Assembly (NCBI GenBank): GCA_963555705.1
Contig: OY743184.1
Location: 28,288,639-28,352,638 of the forward strand
Direction of reading: 5' to 3'
DNA: 64,000 nt
From: Ligustrum vulgare
Lineage: Eukaryota > Streptophyta > Magnoliopsida > Lamiales > Oleaceae
The notes beneath the pieces are model-generated. The model did no database searches, was not told where the DNA came from, and saw nothing but the letters and a program-made list of their open reading frames with translations. The first letter of the stretch is position 1, and each line of letters starts with the position of its first letter. The position numbers and the translations under genes were made by a program. This document shows, piece by piece, positions 32,224 to 43,405 of this stretch.

Positions 32224-33480
32224 TAAATAACTCTATAGTTTTTTTAATCTGTAATATATATTTCTTTAAATCTGCAGGTATATCTTTCTAATTTGCACAT
32301 ATCTCGTATCCTTAATAATTCCATTTCCTTTTCTGTTTCTAAAGCTTCTGGTTCTTATACAGTTTTTCCGATATTGGCTATTACTTCTCCTTCAAAGAAA
32401 TGTTTAAAGAATATTACAAATTTCTTTAAAACTTCTTTACCGTCTAAGTTTGCTTTATTATCAACTGTTATAGAAGCTAATTCATATCCATTTTGATGTT
32501 TACCTTATCTCTATCAGGTAATCTTCTTCACATATTTATGATATTTCTTCTAAAAGTATAAGTAATAAAATTCTAAGCTTCAGAAGTACTCCATTTATGG
32601 ATAGCTATATCTAAGACATGTATCCATGAATCAATGGCTTCCTCTTTATTGGAAATATAATCTAAGTCTAGCTATATTCTAGTTGTTGGTATAGGTTCAT
32701 TGACGATTTTAAGGGAGTATTTTTCCTAAGATGTATAGATTTAGTTGGCGTCATTCCAGGTCTTTTTCTTAAATTATAATTTTCTCATTCTATAGGATCA
32801 TCTTCTCTTTCTTTTCCTTTATCAATTTTAGATTGAGTTAATTCATCTACTGATGTATTAACTAGTGGTATACTAGTATCTACTGTAGCATATCTTATTG
32901 GCTCTTCCTCTTTGTTGGGAGGAGGATCATTCACATATATGTTTTCTATTTGTATAGATAGTCTTTCTAAATTTTTATTCTTGTCCTGCTTCAAAAAATC
33001 TTGTTTCTAATTCTTCTATAGTATATGCATTTGTAGGTGAATTTATACTTATATGTGTGTCATCAAAATTTGACTCTATTTGTTTGTATAGCAAACATGG
33101 TCCAGTTTTTATATTATGATTTAGAATTTCTAAATTTTAATCCTATATTTCTCAAACGAACCATCATATCATGATTTGAGTGTTTTGTATGTAAAATAGG
33201 TTCAGAATGATTTTTATATTGATCTGAGAATTCCTTTATAATAAGATCTTCGTTTTCTAATGATTGTCTCATTAATCTCTTTTGTGTTTTATCCTTAAAT
33301 CTATTTAATTGTTGTTGAGTCTTAATTTGTTTTATTTCTTCACTAAAAACTTCAAATTCAGAACATAACATTATAGTCAATTCTTGTAATTTATTACGAT
33401 TATGTTATTCAAAATATTACTATTTTATATTTTTTTACAATTACAAAATCTGTATTATTCATTTTATGTATTTTTATCTT
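32224..33480 (-). pseudogene. Endogenous pararetrovirus: 5' coding region, unassigned ORFs
   Basis: Minus-strand frames include an acidic 69-codon frame (32785-32994) and an 88-codon charged, helix-rich frame (33114-33380, EEIKQIKTQQQLNRFKDKTQ..) just downstream of the primer site. By position they would be the first small protein and the N-terminal coat region of a caulimovirid. I recognise no specific domain in them. Frames between them are broken. Confidence 0.45.
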
Positions 33481-33494
33481 TATTAAGCTCCTAG

Positions 33495-33506
33495 GCTCTG
33501 ATACCA
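33495..33506 (-). other. tRNA-Met primer binding site of the pararetrovirus relic
   Basis: The minus strand reads TGGTATCAGAGC, the full 12-nt match expected of the initiator tRNA-Met site used by caulimovirids (and by many LTR elements). It lies upstream of the virus-like ORFs in the same orientation. No LTR end abuts it, which favours a pararetrovirus over an LTR element. Confidence 0.7.
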
Positions 33507-33510
33507 ATTG

Positions 33511-34108
33511 AAAAGTGATGGCAATAGATTTGAAAGTTTGTTAGATACAGTTGATCAACAATTGCGAAAATTAAGATTAAAATCTTTTACTTTTTGTTTT
33601 AAGGATATTTTGGGTAGTATATAATAGTTTTAAAAACCCTAATTTGGTCAAGGGCTATTTTCACAAAAATGCAAAATGGTGGTCTATTTTCCTTATGCCC
33701 ACTAGAAATTGACTAATAAATTAGAAATTTAGTTAAGAAAACAAAATATAAAAATATAAAAGAATGTGAAAATAATATAAAAAAATTCAAATTGTAATGT
33801 AAATTAATATATTAGATTTAAATTTAATGTGTCACATCAAGATTTTATGAATTGATATAGCTGTTTATGGGTGAAGTTGGTTCCTTATGAAGATGTAAAT
33901 TTACAACTTTTATATATCTTTGGCTGAAAATACAATTTACATCTCTGCATTGGACACGATTCCGACAAATTTGAAAATGTAAATCACAAAATAATTCTAT
34001 TGTACACCACCATTAGAGACGCTCTTATGACTATCAGCTCGTCCAAGCCAATTGTTCAAAGGTGGAATTTGTAACTTCCTTTAGCCCATAACACATGCCA
34101 TACATTCC
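33511..34108. other. AT-rich DNA, no gene recognised
   Basis: Possibly the viral intergenic region and flanking DNA. A pair of complementary stretches (AGATGTAAATTTACAA near 33893 and TACAATTTACATCT near 33950) could be a small decayed MITE. No ORF is supported. Confidence 0.35.
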
Positions 34109-35108
34109 TGTAACAACCCGAAAATTTCGTACCCTAGATATTTTATTTAGAAAGTTAGAATCAAGTTTTTTTCTTAGAGAAGAGACAATTCCACGTGTTG
34201 TATGATGAGATAATATAGAATTTATAAGAAAATGGAAGAAATTGACGTTATTGATAATTTTGGAGACTAAATTGGCATAAAAGAATTTTGTATATGATGT
34301 TTGAACTCAATCAGATGGAATTTCATAGTTGAGGACTAAGCTGGAAATTTTAGAAAGTCCTATTAATTACAGTTTTGACATTGTGATGAACACGAATTTG
34401 GGATCATTTTGTGGATTATATAATGATCTTTGGCCATTGTAAGTTCTATCAATTTATAGTTCATGATGAGATCTAAGTATTGGTATCAAGTTTGATCACA
34501 ATTAAGGTTGAGAAGTACTTCAAATATCGAATTAAAGTTACATACTTGAAATAGTAAAAGTGCTGAAAAATCAAGAAATTTGGCTAAGTATGGAAATCCA
34601 GTCTAGTAGCCATTTTTGGACGAACGGTACGGGTGGTATTATGATCCGTTTTCTTTGCATGTGTAACCGTTGCGAAGCTTGAAGTGTGAACTTTACAGCG
34701 GTATAAAAATTGGACAAAACGGAGCTCGTCTTGACTTTCAAAGATTAATCCGAATGTGGCACCTTGAAAAGGGAAAATTTGGAATTTTTGTATTAAAATA
34801 ATACAAGCGAGGGACACTTGTCATCACACCTTAAGGGTGTGTTTGGCTTATGAACTTATTTTGGTTATAAGTAATTATTTATTATAAGTTATAGGGCTCG
34901 GATAATAGAAAAGAAAGCTTTGAGGACTTAGTTGCTATTACATAAGGGCCAACTTGTGCAAACTTGAAAGTTTGGGACTTGTTTATGAATATATCACATA
35001 TGTATCTATTAAAAAAAAAGGTTTTTGGCCCTTTGGTTCTTCAAAGTCAGTGGAAAAAATAGAGAAGAGAGTGAGAGACCAAAAATTGAGAGGAAATGGA
35101 GAGAAATC
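34109..35108 (+). repeat. LTR fragment (TGTAACAACCCG head), left part
   Basis: The start TGTAACAACCCGAAAATTTC is typical of plant gypsy LTRs of the TGTAACRACCCG type and resembles the head of the solo LTR at 35109. The sequence is interrupted at 35108 by that solo LTR and resumes at 37746. No end of the ..GGGTTGTTACA type was found, so it is truncated on the right, at or before element B. Confidence 0.6.
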
Positions 35109-36354
35109 TGTAGCGACCGAGAATTTTCGTGATTTTATTCAAATAAATATTTTTAAAAAGCGTGTCGCTTCGACCTTGCCCATCATTTAGTTATTTTATT
35201 TTTAAACGCGTGCTCGTCTAGCCAGTTAAGTGGAAAATTTAATTTATTCAAATACTTAGTCAAATTTTAATTTTTATCAAATATATTTCAATATCACAGT
35301 TTATTTTCAAAGTCCAAGTATTAATTACATTAAGTCCAGATTTCAACTGTTTTAATCCAATCCAATTTATCGAGCCCAAATATTTTTACCAATCACTCAA
35401 ACCCATTTAAAACTCAATAAGTCATTCTTGGCCCAACTAAATCAACAACTTATTTTCCAAGTATTTCCTTACACAACCATATTCACTTCCAAAATTCTCA
35501 CAATTTTCCTTAAATCAAGATTTAACCTAAACTACCATGTTTAACACCTAAATCAACTATTAATTGGATCCCTATCCCTTGCCTTCAGGACACCCAAACC
35601 TCCTGCACGGTATACTTTCTTCTCTCTCAAAGTATATTCAAGGCAGCCATCCTCCATAACCAGCGGCCTATTTTATCGAACCACCACCTAAGCCGCTCGC
35701 CTATTCTCTGCCTTCTTCACAACCAAAACAACCAAACTGCCAAACCGACGACCAAGTTCAAAATCAGCCCACAACGCCACAACCGAACCACTGCCCATTT
35801 CTATCATCTGAACCAAACCCCAATCCACCATCATAGACCATAACCACTGTCATCACAAAATGAGCCTCAATCACTCGAGCGCCACTGTAACTAGCCACGG
35901 CCTCAATTAGTTTCTTAACCAAAGTCGCTGGACCACCAGCCATCACACGAAACCCGCCACCGCACCAACTAAGAATCGCCTACTGCCAACCCAAAGAAAA
36001 TTCCAAAATCATCCAAATCAAGAACCCCAGAAACAAGAATCAAAATAACCCAACATTTACCTTGGACCACCGGCTTTCGTCGCCGGAAAATCGTAACTCT
36101 TCAGCCTCGGCTTTCGCCCAAGAGATTTGCCCAAACTCAGCTTCTTTCACCATCCCTCCACTGACCCATCGCCGCCACATGATGGCGGCCTGATTGTTGG
36201 TATAACGCCGGCGAAAGGGCGCCGGCAGTGGACGGAAATCAGAAAGGGTCGACGCCGTTGCGTCGCTGCCCTCTGGTCTTCTCTGTCTCGGTCTTATGTG
36301 TGAGAGGGAGAGAATTTGTGTTTTTCCTTTTAAAATTTGATTTTTTACAAATTT

Positions 36355-37060
36355 GCCTATTAGTCCCCATCTTTTGAAAGTGTTTAATTTAGTCCCTATT
36401 ATGTTCTAAAATGTGTTTAAAAGCTCAGACCCTGTATTTTAGATGTCTCTCATGTTGGTCCCCAAATTTAAACCCTTTAATTTCAGCCCCAACAATTAGC
36501 TTCCTTTTTATTTTAATTTCATTATTTAAGTCCTCCAGGTTTTTAAAATGTTTTATTTCAGTCCCTTTCACTTTTATTTGTGTGATTAAGTCCTAAGTTT
36601 CAAAATATATTATTTTAGCCTCTATCGAGTTTTAAAAATATTTCTAGTCAGTCCTGCACTTTTAAAATATATTGTTAGTCCCAAGTTTTAAAAATCAGCT
36701 ATTTCAGTCCCTCAAGCTTTGAATAGTTTAATTCTAGTTCTTTTAGCTTGAAATGTTTTAATTCAGCCCCTTCAGTTTTAAAGTTACTTATTTTAGCCCC
36801 AATTTTTGAAAATGATCATTTCAGTCCCCAACCTTCAATTGAGTATAATATGACCCTGAGTGTTGACCAAAATATAATTTGGTCAGGAACTTTCCGGGTT
36901 TATCAATTTAGTCCCTAATTTCAAATTATTCATTTTAGTTCCTCAACTTTCAAAGTATTCATTTTAGTCCCTCACCTTTCAAAGATATTCATTTTAGTCT
37001 CTCAACTTTCAAATCATCAATTTCAGTCCCCAAATTGTAAATTATCATTTTTAAACCGTA
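36355..37060 (+). repeat. Degenerate ~25-30 bp repeats (TTTAGTCCCY..TTTYAAA)
   Basis: At least fifteen imperfect units of the type CATTTTAGTCCCTCAACTTT and CAAA follow one another, with drifting length and sequence. They are best preserved at 36925-37030. They lie in the U3-like part of the solo LTR. Confidence 0.8.
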
Positions 37061-37430
37061 AATTTCAAAAGATTAATGTAACTTATTGGCTAGACGAGGC
37101 GTAAGGAGATTTGAAAGATTTAAGTCATTCCCGCTCAACCACACTCGTTAAGGTAGACTCTAATCTACAAATTTACGTTTTTCAAAAGTGCGCATCAATA
37201 ATTATTTGGATTATAAGTTTAGCATGTATGATTGTGTTCATGAGAATTACTTGCTTTCTGAGCATGAGACTATGTTACGAGAATTTACTTGCTTAAATGC
37301 ATGAGACTTGAACTTGTATATTATTTACTTGTTCATGAGAATACTGGTGATCGTTAGACACCTGAGACTTAAATATCATGATTATGTCTTTTGATTTATA
37401 ATGTTAAATGATTATTATGCGGGAGTCTAC

Positions 37431-37453
37431 TGAGTATTTCTATGAAATACTCA
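37431..37453 (+). other. Perfect 10-bp stem hairpin in solo LTR
   Basis: The arms TGAGTATTTC and GAAATACTCA are exact complements separated by TAT. The hairpin sits about 300 bp before the LTR end, near the expected R/U5 boundary, so it could act in RNA 3'-end formation. That role is inferred from position only. Confidence 0.75.
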
Positions 37454-37750
37454 CGTTTTCCAAAATAAAATTTTACAGATGATGGAGTTGGCGGCGGGGC
37501 GTGCGATGGTGGCCATTATTGAGATTTTAGAAATGTTTTATTTGAAATTATGAACTTATTTTTATTATGTTATGTTCAAGTTATTTTTCCATGTTTAAAC
37601 TATTTTGACAGTTTGAGTCAATTTTTATAAAGTTATGTGAAATGGAATTTCAATTAAATTTATTTTCCGCTAAATTATTATCTTCAAAGTCAATTTTGAG
37701 ACGAAGAAGTGGCGTTCCCGAGTGTTCAGAACTCGGGGCGTTACAAAATC

Positions 37751-38150
37751 AAAGGTAAAAATGGAAGAAATGAGATTCTGCTATACCGAGGATACTAGCA
37801 GCATCGACAGAGACAAAACAAAGGTTACTGGTAGCATTTTCGGTTCTGGATAGGTTCTTCAAAATCACAAAATTCTCAATTTTGGGCTGATTTTCTTGGT
37901 AATTCTTAGATTAAAAAGTAAGATTTTTAGTATATTGAAGCTACCCTAACACTTGGTTAATTGATTGTAGGGATAAAAGCTCAAAATCATCATTTATAAG
38001 TTAGAAGGTGAGTGAAACTTGATTTGTGTAATATTGTATTAAGTTTTTCATATTGTGTTGGAGTATTATCTTTAAATTTCAGATTCTAATATGGTTCTTA
38101 TTGATTATGATTGATTTGATAAATTATGTTTAATATTAAAGTTAAAGAAC
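37751..38150 (+). repeat. LTR fragment (TGTAACAACCCG type), right part
   Basis: Continuation of the LTR at 34109-35108 after the solo-LTR insertion. The flanking text GAGAGAAATC|AAAGGTAAAAATGG reads on smoothly once one TSD copy is removed. The border with element B (38151 onward) is abrupt but not precisely mapped. Confidence 0.5.
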
Positions 38151-38171
38151 ATAATTGCCCTCTATATTTCA

Positions 38172-38729
38172 ATTGACACATCGGATGCAAGTCACATGCT
38201 TTTTGATGAGTGTGAAGCAAACGATTGGGATGAGGACATCCCTCTTGTGGGAGATGGTCCTCCACTATGGAGTGAAAGGGTAATTTCAAAATACTATGAA
38301 AAGCTAGCCAAGTTAGATGAAGGTGATATGGTGCTAGGAGACTCCATTTATTGGAGTGAATTTAAAAGGTGGGGATATAATCCACTCGAGAAAGTTCCTA
38401 AGAAAGACTTACTATTGCCATTGGAGTTTGAGGAAGTATCAATCATTCAACCCAAGGACGAATCGAATATTGAAGAAATAATTGAAGAAAATGAAATACC
38501 AATCACAATGGAACCTAACAAATACGTGGCCATCATTGAGGAAAAAATCAATCTTCATTGTTTTGACTTTGATGATTGCCAAGAAATTGCTTTTGTGATT
38601 AAACCTGATGAGGAGGTGGAAATCTTCGTAGTTGAATTTGAATTGGATGAAAGGTACAGGTTCTATAATATAGAGAGGGGCAATTTTGAGTCTTGGAGAT
38701 TAAATGAAGAGTGGAACAAAGCCAAATGA
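38172..38729 (+). pseudogene. Acidic ORF of unknown function in element B (5'-truncated)
   Basis: The open frame runs upstream of the ATG at 38196 and is homologous to the ORF of element D on the other strand (60103-60937). Shared blocks: DTSDASHM / DTFDASYM; 'DWDEDIPLVGDGPP'; KYYEKLAKLDEGDM; FEEVSIIQ; a 'VVEFELDE' core; and the C-terminal EEWNKAK. About 180 codons remain, and the N-terminal ~95 codons present in D are missing. The protein is strongly acidic with a basic tail. It resembles neither gag, protease, RT nor integrase. It is followed closely by the TTGGG..CCCAA hairpin. Function unknown; it may be a structural or regulatory protein of a non-autonomous element. Confidence 0.75.
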
Positions 38730-38820
38730 AAAAAGATGGACAAGGCATCCAAAGCTTTCTTTAGGTGCCCGTGAATCAATTGGCAAAAAGTCTAGCTCTA
38801 GATTGTAAATGAAGTGCTTG

Positions 38821-38836
38821 TTGGGAGGCAACCCAA
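38821..38836 (+). other. Conserved hairpin TTGGG-AGGCAA-CCCAA, element B
   Basis: A 5-bp stem with a 6-nt loop starts 92 nt after the ORF stop. The same hairpin occurs behind the coding region of C (49612-49627) and D (60041-60056). The stem is identical in all three and the loop varies (AGGCAA, AGGAAA, AGACAA). Confidence 0.85.
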
Positions 38837-38846
38837 TTTCACAAAC

Positions 38847-41742
38847 CCTTTTCTTTATTTGTTTTATTGCTTTTGAGTTATTTTATTGTTTAGTTTAGTT
38901 GCTTTACATTGTATTTTAGGATTGCTAGCACGTTTAGAATTCACATTTTGACGTGTTAGTTTCATTGTCATTGCGTGTTAGTTTCATTGTCATTTCCCCT
39001 GTTTTGCATGTTTAAGCATTTTAGTATTTACTTGCAATTCTACTTGTTTTGTTGTTTTTCATCACAATTTTCAACTTGATCATCTAGCTTAGGACATGAA
39101 CCTATAGTTAGAAGTTAGTTGCATACAATGGAATGCATTTAGGGGTCGAAAACGGAGATCAAAACTGAAAATAAAAAATAAATTAATCTGATCACTGTTC
39201 TTCTCTACCGTGTGATCGTACGGCAGTATAACTATGCGGTAGCACACTTATATTCTGGGCAGAAACGGCAGATTGCTTTATATTAAGCAAGACTCTCATT
39301 TTAACCACTTTACACCCGTTTTTCCTCCCCCAAATCATCCAACATTGAGTCCCCAACAAGTCCCGTGTCTTTGTGCATCATCTCAACTCCAATTCATGCC
39401 TTACATTGCATCCAAAACATTCCAAAGGTATGGATTCATTCACAACTTTAAAAGATCATGCATAGTTTGATGTTCTTCATATTTTTTTGTGATTTGTGGA
39501 TTGTGAATAAATGGAGATGGGTTTAGGCTAGGATTGGAGATATTGAATTATGATTTTATAGGTGAAAATTTTTGGCTTAATTCAAGTCTCTAAATCTATG
39601 ATTTCACTTGATTTCTTTATATGCACATAAGGTGTTTGATAAAATGTTTCAATGAGATTTTTGTTGAGTTTATGCAATTCTTTTTGGATGATCACCTTCA
39701 CCACATGTTATACATCATTTGTGCATCATTCAATCATTGTTTACACTGATTGAAGGCATAGAATTCAACTTGAACATCATTGCACCACAAAACACCTCAT
39801 TATAAGGCCATTGTAGGTACCAATGCACCACATACCACATTTTCAGCTTCACTGCATCTACTTTGTCGCATTTTTTCATGACAAAATCCAAATGTGATGA
39901 ATTTTTGATATGCTGTAGACCACGTTATGTACTTTCACATGCCTAGGACATGTCTCTGAAAATTTTCACTTTTTCGAGACGATGTCAAGGGCTGAAGATT
40001 AGTGGTCGATCACTTTTCAAAAATTTCAAAATTTTTCTAAGTCATAGTTTGGGTGTGTTGTGTTGATTTGCTTTAGTTCGGTGATATTTATGCTTCTAAT
40101 GATCATTAATTCTTGGTTGCAAGAAAGATATCATCATTGGATACCTCGACCCGAACATGGAAAAGAAAGAAAACGATTGTTTCATCCAACAAAGCATTCA
40201 AGTCAAAGCTTCAAAATGGGAATATCACCTCTCCAAACTCGAGAAGTACCTAAACCCTCTTTGTTATTTTTGTGTTTATTTTATTTATTTGCTTTAAATA
40301 CATTTAGGACAATGCATAATTCTAGTTTGGAGGTGGGAATCTCATTCATGTGTTTTTATTTACACATACATTCGATTTTGGGGTAGAAAATTCATAAAAA
40401 ATTGAAAAAAAAAAATCATAAAAAGTAAAAAATTTGAAAATGTTTGTTAATTTATTTATTGCTTATGACATGATTTGAATTGACTTTTGTGCTTTAGTTA
40501 GAAAATTGGGCAACATGAGAACTAAAATTTTTATTAACATTCATCCATGTAAGACTTTAATTAAACTTGAGCATATAGCCACTTTTGAATAATAACTTGT
40601 GCAGGAAGATGCTTGATACTTGCGGGGTAAACTAGTGCACTTGGAACGTAGAACTGACTGAAAATTCTCAAACCTTAGGAATTTAGATCCCGACCTGAAA
40701 TATAGAACCAAATTGCTCAAGAAGCAGTTTGGGGGTGGGAAGGTTAGTATGAGTAGGCATTGATGGATTGAAGATCTGAAGTTTTTAATTTTTCATCTTT
40801 AGTGTAAGGGGTTTTGATCACCAGGTATAAACCATAACCATCATAAAAACAGAAAATGCTGAAGGTCTTATTCTACCCTTCAAATGCCTTTTTGACTCGG
40901 ATAATTAAGTTTGAAGGGTTCTCTAAACCTAGTACCCTAAGCTCAATTGAGTTGGGAGCTGCCGACCTAAAGTTCACTACAGGGGTCAACTAGACAGCAA
41001 GTGCGGAGAGTGGACTTATACATAAGACGCTAAAACATCTTTAACTTTTCCGTTTAAGCCTTTATGATTCGAGTAATTAAGTCTGAGGGGTTCTCTGAAC
41101 CTGGTACCCTAAGCTCAACTGAGTTGGGAGCTGTCGACCTAAAGCTCGCTACAGGGGTCATATAGAAAGCAAGTATGAAAAGTTATGCACAAAGATGGTA
41201 AAAGACAAGGACATTAAAAGAAAAAGTCGTCCAAATAAATTAAAAATGGAATGAAAATGGTATAAACTTTGTAGATTGAAATCCCTAACGCTTTGTTAAT
41301 TATTCTTGGTCTGTCATGCATACTTGTCCAATCCTAACTGCCTTGTGTGGGAAAATTCGATTTATACATGTTTAGAAACCACATCAATAGGAAATACTTT
41401 GGGATATGAGAGAAAAGTAGTAAGGTTGTGATCATCCATGAGAGTGTAAAGAAAATCATAAGAAAATGATTGTTGACAACATGGGATTTGGGCTGATTTA
41501 TGCATAATCCACCACACAGTGTCAAGTATATTTTTACATGAGTTTGCATTCGATTTTTGGTTATTCACACACACACAATGAAGTTGAGCATCGAATGAAT
41601 GAAAATAATTTTTGTTGTTCATATTTCTTCTCTAAAGTGAATCGTCAATTTAGATTGGTGATGCGCATGTCAAATAGGTAAACAAAAACAAAAACATTAT
41701 TTTATTTGCATTTTTATTTTTATAGTTTAATTTTATTTTGTT
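38847..41742 (+). other. Long 3' untranslated region of element B
   Basis: About 2.9 kb without coding potential, colinear with the region behind the hairpin in element C (49628-51131 plus 55376-56640). It includes a CpG patch (GTGTGATCGTACGGC..ATGCGGT, 39207-39245), an internal PPT-like site (AGGACAATGC..TCTAGTTTGGAGGTGGG, 40309-40339), and two copies of a ~95-bp module (40893-40988, 41065-41159). Short ORFs here (such as 39273-39470 and 40060-40386) have no family features. Confidence 0.7.
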
Positions 41743-41772
41743 CGAGGACGAACAATAGTTCTAGTTTGGGGG
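41743..41772 (+). other. Polypurine tract region of element B
   Basis: GTTCG-AGGA-CGAAC forms a hairpin (TTGTTCG/CGAACAA arms), followed by TCTAGTTTGGGGGTG immediately before the LTR head. This matches the PPT context of Tat-related gypsy elements and the decayed version in F. Confidence 0.8.
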
Positions 41773-43405
41773 TGTTGATTAGTGTATTTTATACACTTAT
41801 TTCTATCCTAAAAGTAGGATTTAATTTGTTTGTTTAAGAATATCTGTTATTTATTTTGTTATTATATGTTTATATTTCAGAAATAATCTCAAAATCGAGA
41901 AAATAATGGAATTGAAGCCAAAATCAAGCAATTTGATGATAAAAGTGTCAAAGTGAGAAAATAAAGAGTTGATGAAATAGATCAAAGGCTAATGGGAAGA
42001 AAAGTCAAAGAAAGAACCAAATTGGAAGAAATTAGAAATTCAAGGATTAAAGTATACAAATCAAATGAAGAAGGACCAAATTGCAAATACTTGATGATTG
42101 ATTTGGGCCATGATAAGATACTTTAATATTTATAGGAGTCAATTGGATGCAATTAAAGTAAAAAAGGAATGGAATATGACAAGAATATTACCATAAATTC
42201 ATTCCAATCACACAATATTTTCGGACTTATTTTTAGTCAGACTTTGAAACCTAATTTCAGGGCAGGAAACGTTTGAATTAGAAAAATCCTATTTCAGGAA
42301 GAATTGTACCTTATATTTCTAACACAATTTGAATCACCTAAATAGGATAAGGGAATAGAAAGATATAACTAAAATACTAAATGTTGTGCAGTAAAAAGAA
42401 GATCTCCCGCGAAGGTAACTTTCCTTGTTCGGTTAGAACTCTTTTGGAAGCCAATTTGGACGTAATTTTCAGCATTCTTCTTTTTCAAGTAACCTATACT
42501 TTGACCTAATCTATAAATACCAGACCTTAGGAACATTTTTGGGGGTTCCCAACTTGCTCAATTCATACCAAGACGTTGCCCAATTGTTGAGGAATCCAAG
42601 CAACACCAAAATCAAGATTGAAGATATAATTCTTAGAAGATGAACGGGGTAACATCCATTTACTTTTCTTGCTATTTATTTTCTATCATGTATCTAGGCT
42701 AGGCTTTCAATTGTTAGAATTGTGATGATACTTTGTTTACCGGATTCCATGTTTTGATTTAGTATTTAAATAAAGCTTTTTATGGGGTTGAGCAATTGAT
42801 TGTGTATTTATTTTCATTTATAATTGTGGATGCATGATTATTTGATGCTTGTGATAATTTTCTATATTCGAAAGAGTGGAGAATTATTGGACTTGAGTTA
42901 ATTTCCATAAAGTTCAATAGGGGATAGAAATATACCCCTATACCTTGTGTAATCCCAAAAAGAGTTCATAAATTGATAATTTTTTTTTATAGGTTTGGAT
43001 TTTTCATAGAAATTTGGTCAAATTCCTTATAGAAAAAGTTTTTAATTCACCCTTTGAAAGAGGGTTTTAAAAACATATGGAACATGGATTTTCAATTTCC
43101 CATAAATTGTCGTTAAATGTTAAATTCAAGACATGGATGATGGAATAAAGTGGATTCACAAATCTAACATGTTTATTTCATAAGTTTTCATAAATCAAAT
43201 TTTCTCGCTATTTAGTTTAATCTTTAGTTTAATTTTCAAAACAAAATTTCCAAATTCAAAGTTTTCATGATTCAGGTTTAGGAATTGTAATCTAAAATAC
43301 AATTTGCACAATCTCCGCGGGAACGATATTCGGACTCACGTCCATTATATTACTTGGACGATCCGTACACTTGTGGTTTAGCGAGCAACTGTGAGATACA
43401 ATTCA
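41773..43405 (+). repeat. 3' LTR of element B
   Basis: The head TGTTGATTAGTGTATTTTAT directly follows the PPT. The U3 contains 'GGACCAAATTG'-type degenerate repeats (41950-42090). A TATA box CTATAAATACC lies at 42511. The U5 end reads CTCCGCGGGAACGATATTCGG.. TTACTTGGACGATCCGTACACTTG, the same signature as LTRs C, D and F. The last bases are uncertain (about 43395-43410). No 5' LTR of B exists in the window; its 5' part is lost. Confidence 0.75.

Larger units (their letters stand above)
35109..37745 (+). mobile_element. Solo LTR (2.6 kb) with perfect 5-bp TSD
   Basis: The stretch begins TGTAGCGACCGAGAATTTTC and ends ..GAACTCGGGGCGTTACA. Its ends are imperfect inverted repeats, and it is flanked by the 5-bp direct repeat AAATC (35104-35108 and 37746-37750). 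It contains no PBS, gag or pol, so it is a solo LTR left by LTR-LTR recombination, or less likely an unusually long non-coding element. Internal parts: a GC-rich block with CGCCGG words (36060-36290), degenerate 'TAGTCCCTCAACTTTCAAA' repeats (36355-37060) and a perfect hairpin at 37431-37453. Confidence 0.88.

Noticed and set aside
33495..33506. LTR retrotransposon reading of the primer site at the viral relic
   Set aside because: No LTR end abuts the site, and the downstream frames resemble caulimovirid coat, movement protein and protease rather than gag.
35764..35946. Minus-strand 60-codon Gly/Val-rich ORF
   Set aside because: Falls in the GC-rich part of the solo LTR; no conservation or domain.
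40060..40386. 108-codon plus-strand ORF
   Set aside because: Lies in the conserved non-coding 3' UTR of element B. The colinear region of element C has no such frame.
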